This document shows positions 28,570 to 37,661 of a stretch of DNA of 64,000 nucleotides, in pieces. Both the position numbers and the translations under genes were made by a program. Every line of letters starts with the position of its first letter. Within the stretch, counting starts at the first letter, position 1. Source of the DNA: Cognatilysobacter claricitrinus (GTDB lineage Bacteria > Pseudomonadota > Gammaproteobacteria > Xanthomonadales > Xanthomonadaceae); NCBI RefSeq assembly GCF_045866565.1, contig NZ_BAAFZV010000002.1, positions 806,001 to 870,000 on the forward strand, written 5' to 3'. The notes beneath the pieces are model-generated. The model saw only the letters and a list, made by a program, of their open reading frames with translations. It had not been told where the DNA came from and searched no databases.

Positions 28570-29681
28570 GCGGCGGCCCTGCGGGAAGCATCAAGCGGCG
28601 CGTCGGTGGCGTCGATCACGGCGCCGCCGAGACATTCGTCGCCGTCGTACAGCACCAGCGACTGGCCGGGCGTCACCGCGCGCTGCGGCCGCTCGAACGT
28701 CACGGCCAGCCGGCCATCGTCACCGACGACGACCCGGCACAGTTCGTCATTCTGGCGATAACGTGTCTGCGCCGTGCATTCGAATTCCGCGGCAGGCGGC
28801 GCGCCGGAAATCCAGTGCACGGATTCGGTAGTGAGCTGCGTCGACATCAGCCACCGGTTGTCGATGCCCTGGTCGACGTAGAGCACGTTGGTCGACACGT
28901 CTTTGCCGACCACGTACCACGGCGCCTGGTCGCGGCCGCGAACGCCGCCGATGGCCAGGCCTTCGCGCTGGCCGAGCGTGAAATAGAAGACGCCGGGATG
29001 GCGACCGATCGACTGCCCCTCGGGCGTGCGGATCTCGCCCTCGCGCGCCGGCAGGTAGCGGCCGAGGAATTCGCGGAAGTCGCGTTCGCCGATGAAGCAG
29101 ATTCCGGTCGAATCCTTTTTCGCGGCGGTCGGAAGGCCGGCGTCGGCGGCCATGCGCCGGACATCGGATTTCGGCAGTTCGCCCAACGGGAACAGCGTGG
29201 CCGCGAGCTGTGGCTGGCCGAGCTGGTGCAGGAAGTAACTCTGGTCCTTGCTCCGATCGAGCGCGCGCAGCAGCCGCCAGCGGCCGTCGCGTTGATCGAC
29301 GCGGGCGTAGTGCCCCGTGGCGATCCGCTCGGCGCCAAGGTCGTGCGCGGCGTCGAGGAAGTGCTTGAACTTGATCTCGCGATTGCAGAGGACGTCGGGA
29401 TTGGGCGTGCGCCCGGCCGCGTACTCCGCGATGAAATGCTCGAACACGCCGGACCAGTATTCGCCGGAGAAGTCGCGGAAATGGATCGGCAGGCCGAGGC
29501 GTCCGCACACGGCCACGGCGTCGCGGCGATCGTCTTCGGCGCGGCAGTCGCCACTGCCGTCATCGGCCCAGTTCGACATGAAAAGGCCCGCGATCGGCTC
29601 ACCCGCATCGCGCAGGCGCAGCGCGGCGACCGACGAATCGACGCCGCCCGACATGCCGACGATCGTGCGCGCGTTCGCCAT
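28566..29681 (-). CDS. mnmA: tRNA-specific 2-thiouridylase MnmA
   Basis: Installs the 2-thio group on wobble uridine 34 of Lys, Glu and Gln tRNAs. The 371-residue enzyme has the PP-loop TIVGMSGGVDSSVAALRL at the N-terminus and the catalytic cysteines in NPDVLCNREIKF and TGICFIGER. LGQREGLAIGGV and the C-terminal beta domain follow. The frame is open upstream, but ATG 29681 (MANARTIV) fits the family and overlaps the nudJ stop as TGATG. Confidence 0.97.
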   Translation of the reverse strand: MANARTIVGMSGGVDSSVAALRLRDAGEPIAGLFMSNWADDGSGDCRAEDDRRDAVAVCGRLGLPIHFRDFSGEYWSGVFEHFIAEYAAGRTPNPDVLCNREIKFKHFLDAAHDLGAERIATGHYARVDQRDGRWRLLRALDRSKDQSYFLHQLGQPQLAATLFPLGELPKSDVRRMAADAGLPTAAKKDSTGICFIGERDFREFLGRYLPAREGEIRTPEGQSIGRHPGVFYFTLGQREGLAIGGVRGRDQAPWYVVGKDVSTNVLYVDQGIDNRWLMSTQLTTESVHWISGAPPAAEFECTAQTRYRQNDELCRVVVGDDGRLAVTFERPQRAVTPGQSLVLYDGDECLGGAVIDATDAPLDASRRAAA

Positions 29682-30157
29682 CACGCCACCGCGGTAACGA
29701 GCTCGAGCGGATAACGCCGGCCGGCGAGGGCGTCGGCCACCACGCGCCAGACCAGCGGGCTGCGATGACGCGCCGCTTCGGCCTGCAGTTCGGCAGGCGT
29801 CATCCAGACGGCGCGGACGATGCCGTCGTCGAGCGTTCGCGAGGGGTCGAAATGCAGCGGCTCGGCTAGGAACGCGAACCGCACGTAGGTGCGCTCCGCA
29901 CCCGCGAGGCTCACCGACGGCGCTTTCCACTGGTAGGCGCCGACAAACGCGACGGGGCGGACATCCCAGCCGGTTTCCTCGCGGGTTTCACGGATCGCGG
30001 CATCCAGGATGGGCTCGTCGGGCTCCAGATGGCCCGCCGGCTGGTTGAGCACGAGCCGGCCAGCGACCTGCTCCTCGACCACGAGGACGCGCCCGCCGTC
30101 GACGACCACGGTCGCGACCGTCACATCGGGCTGCCAGAAACGCGGATCGGCCGTCAC
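29681..30157 (-). CDS. nudJ: NudJ-type Nudix hydrolase
   Basis: NudJ hydrolyses thiamine and nucleoside pyrophosphates. The 158-residue protein has the complete Nudix box, GHLEPDEPILDAAIRETREE followed by TGW (G-x5-E-x7-REUxEExGU), preceded by LVLNQPAG as in E. coli NudJ. It ends RYPLELVTAVA. The frame stays open to an ATG at 30280, but GTG 30157 gives TADPRFWQPDVTVA, starting just before the Nudix fold as in homologues; this start is a choice, not proven. First gene of the nudJ-mnmA-hflD operon and divergent from clpS. Confidence 0.88.
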   Translation of the reverse strand: MTADPRFWQPDVTVATVVVDGGRVLVVEEQVAGRLVLNQPAGHLEPDEPILDAAIRETREETGWDVRPVAFVGAYQWKAPSVSLAGAERTYVRFAFLAEPLHFDPSRTLDDGIVRAVWMTPAELQAEAARHRSPLVWRVVADALAGRRYPLELVTAVA

Positions 30158-30320
30158 GCGAACCTTGCCCGTGCGACGAACGTCGCACCACGCGAGACGT
30201 GCGGGATGCACAGTGTCACCGTCGGAACGGTGCGATCGGAGCTGCGCAGCATGATCGTTCCCATGAATCCAAAGCGGCATTCTGCCGGGGCTGCGCAGCG
30301 GCCGTCCATGTCGCGCGATT

Positions 30321-30326
30321 TATACT
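30321..30326 (+). promoter_or_regulatory. Candidate -10 box of clpS, very close to the start codon
   Basis: TATACT ends six bases before the clpS ATG (30333) and no Shine-Dalgarno is present, suggesting leaderless initiation. No convincing -35 is visible. Confidence 0.35.
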
Positions 30327-30332
30327 GGTGCG

Positions 30333-30665
30333 ATGCCGAAGCACACCCCGCACGAACAGGAACACCACGGTCAGCAAGGCCTCGCGGTCGAGACCAGCCG
30401 GCCGGAAGTCGCGCCGCCACCGATGTATTCGGTGCTTTTGCTGAACGACGATTACACGCCGATGGATTTCGTCGTCGACGTCCTGACCCGTTTTTTTTCG
30501 ATGAATATCGAAAATGCAACGCAGGTCATGCTTCACGTGCACACCCGCGGCCGCGGCGTTTGCGGCGTTTTCACGCGCGAAATTGCCGAATCGAAAGTGT
30601 CGCAGGTGAACGAATACGCAAGAATCAATCAGCATCCCTTGTTGTGCACGATGGAAAAGGCCTAA
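30333..30665 (+). CDS. clpS: ATP-dependent Clp protease adaptor ClpS
   Basis: ClpS binds proteins with N-terminal Leu, Phe, Tyr or Trp and hands them to ClpAP. The 110-residue product has a flexible N-terminus. The core motif VLLLNDDYTPMDFVVDVL (Asn/Asp-Asp of the N-degron pocket) is followed by VMLHVHTRGRGVCGVFTREIAE and VNEYARINQHPLLCTME. clpA follows 62 bases downstream and aat lies 2.7 kb away, so substrate tagging, recognition and unfolding are encoded together. Confidence 0.97.
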   Translation: MPKHTPHEQEHHGQQGLAVETSRPEVAPPPMYSVLLLNDDYTPMDFVVDVLTRFFSMNIENATQVMLHVHTRGRGVCGVFTREIAESKVSQVNEYARINQHPLLCTMEKA

Positions 30666-30727
30666 AAGCGGTTTAAACCGCGCTACCGGCCCCCATCTGG
30701 TAACGCAGACGCTTCGGAGGCTTCCAC

Positions 30728-33007
30728 ATGTTCAGCAAGGATCTCGAGTACAGCATCGGGCAGTGCTACAAGCGCGCCCGCGAGGCTCGACACGAATTCA
30801 TGACCGTCGAGCACCTGCTTCTGGCACTGCTCGACAACCCGTCCGCGGAAGGCGTCCTGCGCGCCTGCGAAGCGGACACGCCGCGCCTGCGCCGCGAGCT
30901 CGACGAGGCCATCGCCACGTCGGTCGCGGTGCTGCCCGACGACAGCGATCGCGACACGCAGCCCACGCTGGGTTTCCAGCGCGTCCTGCAGCGCGCGGTC
31001 TACCACGTGCAATCGTCCGGAAAGAAGGAAGTCACGGGCGCGAACGTCCTGGTCGCCATCTTCGGCGAAAAGGATTCGCACGCGGTCTACTTCCTCAATC
31101 AGCAGGACATCGCGCGGCTCGACGTCGTCAACTACCTGTCGCACGGCATCAGCAAGCAGGGCGGGGAAGAGTCCGGTCGCGAGGAAGGCCAGGGCGGGCA
31201 GGAAGGTGGGGACGGCGAGGGCAAGGGTGACGCGCTCACCGAGTTCGCGACGAACCTCAACCAGCTCGCGCGAGAGGGCAAGATCGATCCGCTCGTCGGT
31301 CGCGCCGACGAAGTCGAGCGCACGATCCAGGTGCTCTGCCGCCGCCGCAAGAACAACCCGCTCTACGTGGGCGAGGCCGGCGTGGGCAAGACCGCGATCG
31401 CCGAAGGGCTCGCCAAGCGCATCGTCGATGACGACGTCCCCGAGGTGCTGAGCGACGCCACCATCTACGCGCTCGACCTCGGTGCGCTCGTCGCGGGCAC
31501 CAAGTACCGCGGCGACTTCGAAAAGCGCCTGAAGTCCGTGCTGCAGCAGCTGCGCAAGATTCCGGGCGCCGTGCTCTTCATCGACGAGATCCACACCATC
31601 ATCGGCGCGGGTTCCGCATCGGGCGGCACGATGGACGCGTCGAACCTGATCAAGCCGGCGCTGTCGTCGGGTGAGCTGCGCTGCATCGGCTCCACCACGT
31701 TCCAGGAATACCGCGGCATCTTCGAGAAGGACCGCGCGCTTGCACGTCGCTTCCAGAAGATCGACATCGTCGAGCCGACGGTGAGCGAAGCCGTGGAAAT
31801 CCTGCGTGGCCTGCGCCCGAAGTACGAGGCGCACCACGGCGTGAGCTATGCCGACGACGCGATCCAGGCGGCGGTCGACCTGTCGGTCAAGCACATCGGC
31901 GATCGCCTGCTGCCCGACAAGGCCATCGACGTCATCGACGAGGCGGGCGCGCGCCAGCGCCTTCTGCCGGAGGACCAGCGCAAGCTGGTGATCGACGTCG
32001 AAGAGGTCGAGACCATCGTCGCCAAGATGGCGCGCATCCCGGCCAAGCAGGTCACCGCGACCGACAAGGACGTGCTGCGCAACCTGGAGCGCAACCTGAA
32101 GATGGTGATCTTCGGTCAGGACCCGGCGATCGATTCGCTGACGTCCGCGATCAAGCTCGCGCGTTCGGGGCTGGCGAATCCCGACAAGCCGATCGGCAAC
32201 TTCCTGTTCGCCGGCCCGACCGGCGTCGGCAAGACCGAAGTGACCAAGCAGCTCGCGATGCAGCTCGGCATCGAGCTGGTGCGCTTCGATATGTCGGAAT
32301 ACATGGAGGCGCATTCGGTGAGCCGTCTGATCGGCGCGCCTCCGGGCTACGTCGGTTTCGACCAGGGCGGCCTGCTGACCGAGAAGATCGTCAAGACGCC
32401 GCACTGCGTGCTGCTGCTCGACGAGATCGAGAAGGCGCATCCGGACATCTTCAACATCCTGCTGCAGGTCATGGACCGCGGCATGCTGACCGACACCAAC
32501 GGTCGCGAAGCGAATTTCCGCAACGTGATCCTGGTGATGACGACGAATGCCGGTGCTTCGCAGGCATCGCGTCGTTCGATCGGTTTCACCAAGCAGGACC
32601 ATGCGTCGGATGCGATGGAGGTGATCCGTCGCAGCTTCTCGCCGGAGTTCCGCAACCGCCTCGATGCGATCGTGCAGTTCCAGGCGCTGGGGATGGATCA
32701 CATCCTGCGCGTGGTCGACAAGTTCCTCATCGAGCTCGAAGCGCAGCTGCACGAGAAGAACGTCACGCTCAGCGCGACGCCGGAAGCCCGCGATTGGCTC
32801 GCCAAGCACGGCTTCGACCCGCAGATGGGTGCGCGCCCGATGGCCCGCATCATCCAGGAGAACATCAAGCGTCCGCTGGCGGACGAGTTGCTGTTCGGCA
32901 AGCTGGTCGCGGGTGGTCGCGTGTCGATCGACGTGCGCGACGACAAGCTGGTCGTCGAAGCGACGGCGGAACCGGAGAAGCTGTTGCCGGCGACCGTCGA
33001 GCACTGA
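30728..33007 (+). CDS. clpA: ATP-dependent Clp protease ATP-binding subunit ClpA
   Basis: AAA+ unfoldase that feeds substrates to ClpP. The 759-residue protein has the N-domain with two Clp repeats, a linker rich in Gly/Glu (about residues 140-170), and D1 with Walker A GEAGVGKTAIAEGL and Walker B VLFIDEIHTIIG. D2 has GPTGVGKTEVTKQL and VLLLDEIEKAHPDIFN. A ClpP-binding IGL-type loop should lie in D2; RRSIGFTKQ near residue 617 is the candidate. The start follows CGGAGG. Confidence 0.98.
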   Translation: MFSKDLEYSIGQCYKRAREARHEFMTVEHLLLALLDNPSAEGVLRACEADTPRLRRELDEAIATSVAVLPDDSDRDTQPTLGFQRVLQRAVYHVQSSGKKEVTGANVLVAIFGEKDSHAVYFLNQQDIARLDVVNYLSHGISKQGGEESGREEGQGGQEGGDGEGKGDALTEFATNLNQLAREGKIDPLVGRADEVERTIQVLCRRRKNNPLYVGEAGVGKTAIAEGLAKRIVDDDVPEVLSDATIYALDLGALVAGTKYRGDFEKRLKSVLQQLRKIPGAVLFIDEIHTIIGAGSASGGTMDASNLIKPALSSGELRCIGSTTFQEYRGIFEKDRALARRFQKIDIVEPTVSEAVEILRGLRPKYEAHHGVSYADDAIQAAVDLSVKHIGDRLLPDKAIDVIDEAGARQRLLPEDQRKLVIDVEEVETIVAKMARIPAKQVTATDKDVLRNLERNLKMVIFGQDPAIDSLTSAIKLARSGLANPDKPIGNFLFAGPTGVGKTEVTKQLAMQLGIELVRFDMSEYMEAHSVSRLIGAPPGYVGFDQGGLLTEKIVKTPHCVLLLDEIEKAHPDIFNILLQVMDRGMLTDTNGREANFRNVILVMTTNAGASQASRRSIGFTKQDHASDAMEVIRRSFSPEFRNRLDAIVQFQALGMDHILRVVDKFLIELEAQLHEKNVTLSATPEARDWLAKHGFDPQMGARPMARIIQENIKRPLADELLFGKLVAGGRVSIDVRDDKLVVEATAEPEKLLPATVEH

Positions 33008-33031
33008 CGGACACCCGGAACAGCGGAAACG

Positions 33032-33062
33032 AAAAAGGCGGCCTTCGGGCCGCCTTTCTTTT
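33032..33062. terminator. Bidirectional terminator between clpA and infA
   Basis: AAAGGCGGCC (33034-33043), loop TTCG and GGCCGCCTTT (33048-33057) form a perfect 10-base stem, flanked by A-rich sequence upstream and TTCTTTTG downstream. It serves the two converging genes. Confidence 0.85.
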
Positions 33063-33079
33063 GGGTCGCACCGCCGCGA

Positions 33080-33298
33080 TTACTTCATGCGGTACGTGAT
33101 GCGGCCCTTGGTGAGGTCGTACGGCGTCATTTCGACCTTGACCCGGTCGCCGGTGAGGATGCGGATGTAGTTCTTCCGCATGCGACCGGAGATGTGGGCA
33201 ATGATCTCGTGGCCGTTTTCGAGGCGAACGCGGAACATCGTGTTCGGAAGCGTTTCCGACACGGTGCCTTCGAATTCGATCACGTCGTCTTTTGCCAT
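33080..33298 (-). CDS. infA: Translation initiation factor IF-1
   Basis: IF-1 occupies the ribosomal A site during initiation. The 72-residue OB-fold protein begins AKDDVIEFEGTVSETLPN and contains VRLENGHEIIAHISGRMRKN and DRVKVEMTPYDLTKGRITYR, matching the family end to end. Start preceded by AAGGA. Located beside clpA and aat as in many gammaproteobacteria. Confidence 0.99.
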   Translation of the reverse strand: MAKDDVIEFEGTVSETLPNTMFRVRLENGHEIIAHISGRMRKNYIRILTGDRVKVEMTPYDLTKGRITYRMK

Positions 33299-33383
33299 GG
33301 GGTCCTTGGTAGTTCACTGGAGCGGGCGTATGAAGCCGTGGATTGTGCCACGCGGGGCGGAACCGGCGCAAAACGCGGCCGCT

Positions 33384-34130
33384 TCAGGCGCAGGGCCGGG
33401 CCAGCTGGCGGGCGGGCAGGTCGCCGAAAGCTGCGGTCCACGAGCCTTCCGGACCGGGCAAATCGACTAGCCGGCCGATGGCGTCGAGGAACTCCGTCCG
33501 CGGCCATCGCTCTGCGCCCAGCGACAGCAGGTGCGGGTTCTCGACCTGTGCGTCGATCAGCGGCCAGCCCCACTCGACGAGGCGATGGGCGAGGCCAGCG
33601 ATCGCGACCTTCGAGCCGCCGGTCCGCTGACTGAACATGCTCTCCCCGAAGAACATCCGGCCGATCGCGACCCCGTAGATCCCGCCGACCAGCACGTCGC
33701 CGTCCCAGGCCTCGACCGAGTGGGCGTGGCCGAGGCGGTGCAGGTCGACGTAGGCGTCGCGCATGGTCGCGGTGATCCAGGTGCCGCGCTGGCCGTGGCG
33801 CGGTATGCCGGCGCAACGGTCGATGACCGACTCGAAAGCGGTGTCGGCACGGAGCGTCCACTCGCAGCTGCGCAGGCCGCGACGGAAACGGCGGGACGTG
33901 GCGACACTGCCCGTCCGGAACACGGTGCGCGGGTCGGGCGACCACCATAGCGGCGGCTCGCCGTCGGAGAACCACGGAAAAATGCCGGCGCGATACGCCG
34001 CGAGAAGGCGCCGCGGGTGAAGGTCGCCACCCATCGCCAGCAGGCCGTCGGGTTCCTGCAGGGCGGTCGACGGATCGGGAAACGGCGCTTCGGGCGCGTC
34101 GTCGAGCCACGGCAGTCGCAACGGGCTCAT
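33384..34130 (-). CDS. aat: Leucyl/phenylalanyl-tRNA--protein transferase
   Basis: Adds Leu or Phe to proteins with N-terminal Lys or Arg, creating ClpS-recognised degrons. The 248-residue enzyme has DGLLAMGGDLHPRRLLAAY, AGIFPWFSDGEPPLWWSPDP and VVHSVEVW-type HAHSVEAWDGDVLVGGIYGV segments. GRMFFGESMFS follows. The frame is open upstream, but ATG 34130 (MSPLRLPWLDD) fits the family and overlaps the upstream gene's stop by four bases. Confidence 0.97.
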   Translation of the reverse strand: MSPLRLPWLDDAPEAPFPDPSTALQEPDGLLAMGGDLHPRRLLAAYRAGIFPWFSDGEPPLWWSPDPRTVFRTGSVATSRRFRRGLRSCEWTLRADTAFESVIDRCAGIPRHGQRGTWITATMRDAYVDLHRLGHAHSVEAWDGDVLVGGIYGVAIGRMFFGESMFSQRTGGSKVAIAGLAHRLVEWGWPLIDAQVENPHLLSLGAERWPRTEFLDAIGRLVDLPGPEGSWTAAFGDLPARQLARPCA

Positions 34131-35257
34131 GTGGCCGTCTCTCGGAACGGACTGCTCTGGCGCAGACGTCGCGCATACGCGGTCACCGCGTCGCGCTCCT
34201 CCGCGCACCAGCCCGAGAGTGCTTCGCGGAACGCGGGCTCGCCGATCCAGTGACGACTGCGCACCAGCGTCGGCAGGAAACCGCGCGACAACTTGTGCTC
34301 GCCCTGCGCCCCCGGTTCGAAGCGGCGTAGGCCTTCGCGCAGGCAGTAGTCGAGCCCCTGGTAGTAGCAGGTTTCGAAATGCAGGCCAGGATGCTGTTCG
34401 ATCGCGCCCCAGTAGCGACCGTACAGCGTGTCGCCACCGCGCAGGCACAACGCCCCGGCGATCGGTTGACCGTTGCGCTCGGCGAGCACGATGACCAGCG
34501 AGCGCGGCATCGTTCGCGCGAGATGCCGCAGGAAGCCGAGCGTGATCGCTGGGCGATTGCCGTACTCCGCGAACGTCTGCAGGTAGAAGTGATGCATCGC
34601 TTCGACGTCGGCGTCGCAGGCCTCGTCGCCGTGCACGATGCGGAACGCGATGCCGGCACGCGCAACCTTCGCGCGCTCCTGTCGGATGTTCTTGCGGTGC
34701 TTGTGGTCCATCGCCGCAAGGAACGCGTCGAAGTCACACCAGTCGCCGGTATTTTCCCAGTGGTATTGCACGTCGGCACGCGCGAGCCAGCCGTCGTCGA
34801 ACGCCCGATCGTCTGCCGCGGCGTGGAAATTGACGTGCGCAGACGAAAAGCCGTCGTCGCAGGCATCGTGCAGCGCGGTGACGAGCACGCGCTGCGCGGC
34901 GTCGTCAGCGGCAAGCAATCTCGGCCCGGTCACGGGCGAGTAGGGCACCGCACAGAGCAGCTTGGGAAAGTAGTCGAGGCCGTAGCGCGCGTACGCGTGG
35001 GCCCATGCGTGGTCGAACACGAATTCGCCGTGCGAGTTGGTCTTTGCGTAGCACGGCGCTGCGGCGACGAGTTCATCGCCGCGCCAGACGGTGAGATGAC
35101 GCGGCGTCCATCCGAGGCGCGGTTGCACGCAACCGGTCGATTCCATGCCTGACAAGAATGCATGGCGGACGAAGGGATTCGCGTCGCCAGCGAGCGAATC
35201 CCACGCGGCGGCGTCGACATTCGCCAGCCGCTCGATCCATCGCGTGCGCAGCGTCAT
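34127..35257 (-). CDS. FemAB/GNAT-like acyltransferase (DUF482/PF04339-type)
   Basis: A 376-residue cytoplasmic protein of the peptidogalycan biosynthesis/recognition family, which has a GNAT-like fold. Landmarks are AAWDSLAGDANPFVRHAFLS at the N-terminus, VFDHAWAHAYARYGLDYFPK, MDHKHRKNIRQERAKVA and LPTLVRSRHWI near the C-terminus. Its stop overlaps the aat start (ATGA), so the two are co-expressed. The acceptor and donor are unknown. The family is confident, and the function is not. Confidence 0.8.
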   Translation of the reverse strand: MTLRTRWIERLANVDAAAWDSLAGDANPFVRHAFLSGMESTGCVQPRLGWTPRHLTVWRGDELVAAAPCYAKTNSHGEFVFDHAWAHAYARYGLDYFPKLLCAVPYSPVTGPRLLAADDAAQRVLVTALHDACDDGFSSAHVNFHAAADDRAFDDGWLARADVQYHWENTGDWCDFDAFLAAMDHKHRKNIRQERAKVARAGIAFRIVHGDEACDADVEAMHHFYLQTFAEYGNRPAITLGFLRHLARTMPRSLVIVLAERNGQPIAGALCLRGGDTLYGRYWGAIEQHPGLHFETCYYQGLDYCLREGLRRFEPGAQGEHKLSRGFLPTLVRSRHWIGEPAFREALSGWCAEERDAVTAYARRLRQSSPFRETAT

Positions 35258-35278
35258 CGCAGCGCGCGCGTGCCGGCG

Positions 35279-36232
35279 TCAGCCGGCCTTGTCGAGATAG
35301 CGCTCCGCATCGAGTGCCGCCATGCAGCCGGAGCCGGCCGAGGTGATCGCCTGGCGATAGTGCTGGTCCGCGACGTCGCCGGCGGCGAAAACACCGGGCA
35401 CGTTCGTGGCGGTCGCATTGCCTTCGATGCCCGACTGCACGGTGATGTAGCCGTTCGACATCGCCAGCTGGCCTTCGAACAGCGCGGTGTTCGGCGTGTG
35501 GCCGATCGCGACGAAGAAGCCGTGGACGGGAATCTCGCGGGTCGATTCATCAAGCACCGAGCGTACGCGCAGCGCGGTGACGCCGGCTTCGTTGCCGAGC
35601 ACTTCGTCGACCGTGTGGTGCCACACCGGCTCGATCTTCCCGGCCTGGATCTTCGCGAACAGCTTGTCCTGCATGATCTTTTCGGCGCGCAGCGTGTCGC
35701 GGCGATGCACCAGGTAGACCTTGCGCGCGATGTTCGCGAGGTAGAGCGCTTCCTCGACCGCGGTGTTGCCGCCGCCGACGATCGCGACGTCCTGGTCCTT
35801 GTAGAAGAAGCCATCGCAGGTCGCGCAGGCGGAGACGCCGCGGCCCTTGAACGCGTCTTCCGACGGCAGGCCGAGGTACTTCGCGGTTGCGCCGGTCGCG
35901 ATGATCAGCCCGTCGCAGGTGTACTCGCCGCTGTCGCCGCGCAGGCGGAACGGGCGCTGCGACAGGTCGGCGGTGTGGATGTGGTCGAAGATCACTTCGG
36001 TGTTGAAGCGCTCGGCATGCGCCTGCATGCGCGCCATCAGGTCCGGACCCATGAGGCCGTGCGCGTCGCCCGGCCAGTTGTCCACCTCGGTGGTCGTCAT
36101 CAGCTGGCCGCCCATCTGCAGGCCGGTGATGACCACGGGTTTCAGGTTCGCGCGGGCCGCGTACACCGCGGCGCTCCAGCCGGCAGGGCCGGAGCCGAGG
36201 ATGATCAGCCGCGAGTGCTTCGAAAGGGTCAT
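35279..36232 (-). CDS. trxB: Thioredoxin-disulfide reductase
   Basis: FAD-dependent enzyme that reduces thioredoxin with NADPH. The 317-residue protein shows the FAD site ILGSGPAGWSAAVYAARANL, the redox-active ACATCDGFFY near residues 135-144, the NADPH site VAIVGGGNTAVEEALYLA, and the C-terminal FAD contact GVFAAGDVAD. Low-molecular-weight type, normal length. It lies 21 bases from the FemAB-like gene and may head the transcript trxB-femAB-like-aat. Confidence 0.97.
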   Translation of the reverse strand: MTLSKHSRLIILGSGPAGWSAAVYAARANLKPVVITGLQMGGQLMTTTEVDNWPGDAHGLMGPDLMARMQAHAERFNTEVIFDHIHTADLSQRPFRLRGDSGEYTCDGLIIATGATAKYLGLPSEDAFKGRGVSACATCDGFFYKDQDVAIVGGGNTAVEEALYLANIARKVYLVHRRDTLRAEKIMQDKLFAKIQAGKIEPVWHHTVDEVLGNEAGVTALRVRSVLDESTREIPVHGFFVAIGHTPNTALFEGQLAMSNGYITVQSGIEGNATATNVPGVFAAGDVADQHYRQAITSAGSGCMAALDAERYLDKAG

Positions 36233-36456
36233 GGATATAATGGCGAGTTATGTGATGCGTGCGTTTCGGCACGCGGAACGATGCGCTTGCGAATGCATCA
36301 TTCCGCGGCTGCGAACGGACGCCGGAAGCGCCATAGCTTGGCGGTCGCATGACGGCAGCACAAGGCGCGACGGGCGGAGACAGCGTTCCGTCGCCGCGCC
36401 ATCCCACCCCTGCAGACCGCGCGCGACGATTCGCGACGCGCGCTCCGGAGACAGCA

Positions 36457-37524
36457 ATGCGCATCGGTGTACCCAAGGAAACCAAGACCCTCGAAGGGCG
36501 CGTCGCGCTCGTTCCGGCTGCGGCCGGTGATCTCGTCAAGCGCGGCCACGAGGTGTGGCTGGAGCAGGGCGCGGGCCTGAAGAGCGGCTTCAAGGACGAC
36601 GAGTACACCCGCTTGGGCGTGAAGATCGCTCCGGACGCCGCCGCGCTGTACGAGAAGGGCGAGCTGATCGTGAAGGTGAAGGAGCCGATCGCTGGCGACC
36701 TCGCACTGCTGCGCAAGGACCACCTGCTGTTCTGCTACCTCCACCTCGCTGCCGAGCCGGCGCTGACGAAGCAGCTGCTCGACATCGGCCTGACCGGCGT
36801 TGCGTTCGAAACCGTCGAGATGCCGAACGGCGATCTGCCGCTGCTGGCGCCCATGTCGGTGATCGCGGGCAAGATCGGCGTGCAGGTCGGTACGCACCTG
36901 CTGCACCAGCCCATGGGCGGCAAGGGCAAGCTGCTGGGCGGTTTGTCAGCGACGGAGCGTGGCAAGGTCGTCGTGTTCGGCGCCGGTCGCGCCGGCGGTG
37001 CTTCGGCCGCGCTCGCTGCGTCGGGCGGCGCGAACGTCACCGTCTTCGAAATGCGCGAAGACCGCATGGACGAGATGATGCGCCTGGGCAACAACGTCAC
37101 CGCGCTGTATCCGTACCACGACGTCGTCGCGCGCGAAGTCGCGTCGGCGGACCTCGTGATCGGTGCGGTGCTGGTCACCGGCGCGAAGGCGCCGCACGTG
37201 ATGACGCGCGAGATGCTGAAGGGCATGGAGGACGGCTCGGTAGTGGTCGACATCGCCATCGACCAGGGCGGCTGCTTCGAGACCTCGCGTCCGACCACCT
37301 GGAAGGAGCCGACCTACGTGGAAGAGGGCGTGACCCACTTCTGCGTGACCAACATGCCGGGCGCCGTGCCCCAGACCTCGTCGCAGGCGATCTGCGCGGC
37401 GATCCTGCCGTGGGTGAACAAGCTGGCCTCGGGCGACTGGCGCGGCAACCAGGCGCTGATCCGCGGCATCAACGTGGAGGGCGGCAAGATCGTCCACCCG
37501 GCGTTGCAGGACATGGTGCTCTGA
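36457..37524 (+). CDS. ald: Alanine dehydrogenase
   Basis: NAD-dependent interconversion of L-alanine and pyruvate plus ammonia. The 355-residue protein begins MRIGVPKETKTLEGRVAL, with catalytic Lys/His region KVKEPIAGDLALLRKD and LLFCYLHLA. The Rossmann motif VVVFGAGRAGGASAALAA follows, then DQGGCFETSRPTTW and VTNMPGAVPQTSSQA. Slightly shorter than the usual ~370 residues. ATG 36457 follows CGGAGACAG; an upstream in-frame ATG at 36349 would add 36 residues not found in the family. Confidence 0.95.
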   Translation: MRIGVPKETKTLEGRVALVPAAAGDLVKRGHEVWLEQGAGLKSGFKDDEYTRLGVKIAPDAAALYEKGELIVKVKEPIAGDLALLRKDHLLFCYLHLAAEPALTKQLLDIGLTGVAFETVEMPNGDLPLLAPMSVIAGKIGVQVGTHLLHQPMGGKGKLLGGLSATERGKVVVFGAGRAGGASAALAASGGANVTVFEMREDRMDEMMRLGNNVTALYPYHDVVAREVASADLVIGAVLVTGAKAPHVMTREMLKGMEDGSVVVDIAIDQGGCFETSRPTTWKEPTYVEEGVTHFCVTNMPGAVPQTSSQAICAAILPWVNKLASGDWRGNQALIRGINVEGGKIVHPALQDMVL

Positions 37525-37583
37525 TCCGCTGAGACGGCGCGTCCGCAGACTCTGCGGGACCGGTCGCCAAGGCGGCCGGTCGG

Positions 37584-37614
37584 ACCGGCGCTGGCGGTTT
37601 GCAGCGCCGGTTTT
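37584..37614 (+). terminator. Terminator after ald
   Basis: ACCGGCGCTG (37584-37593) pairs with CAGCGCCGGT (37602-37611) around an 8-base loop and is followed by TTT. It lies about 60 bases after the ald stop. Confidence 0.75.
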
Positions 37615-37661
37615 CACGTATATTCAACGACTAAGACGCTCGACCTAAGGCTGCATCTCAC

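Noticed and set aside
30683..33004. A 773-codon minus-strand open frame
   Set aside because: Exactly antisense to clpA, whose AAA+ motifs are intact.
36236..36241. A perfect TATAAT on the plus strand between trxB and ald
   Set aside because: No acceptable -35 lies 16-18 bases upstream and it is over 200 bases from the ald start, so I did not call it the ald promoter.
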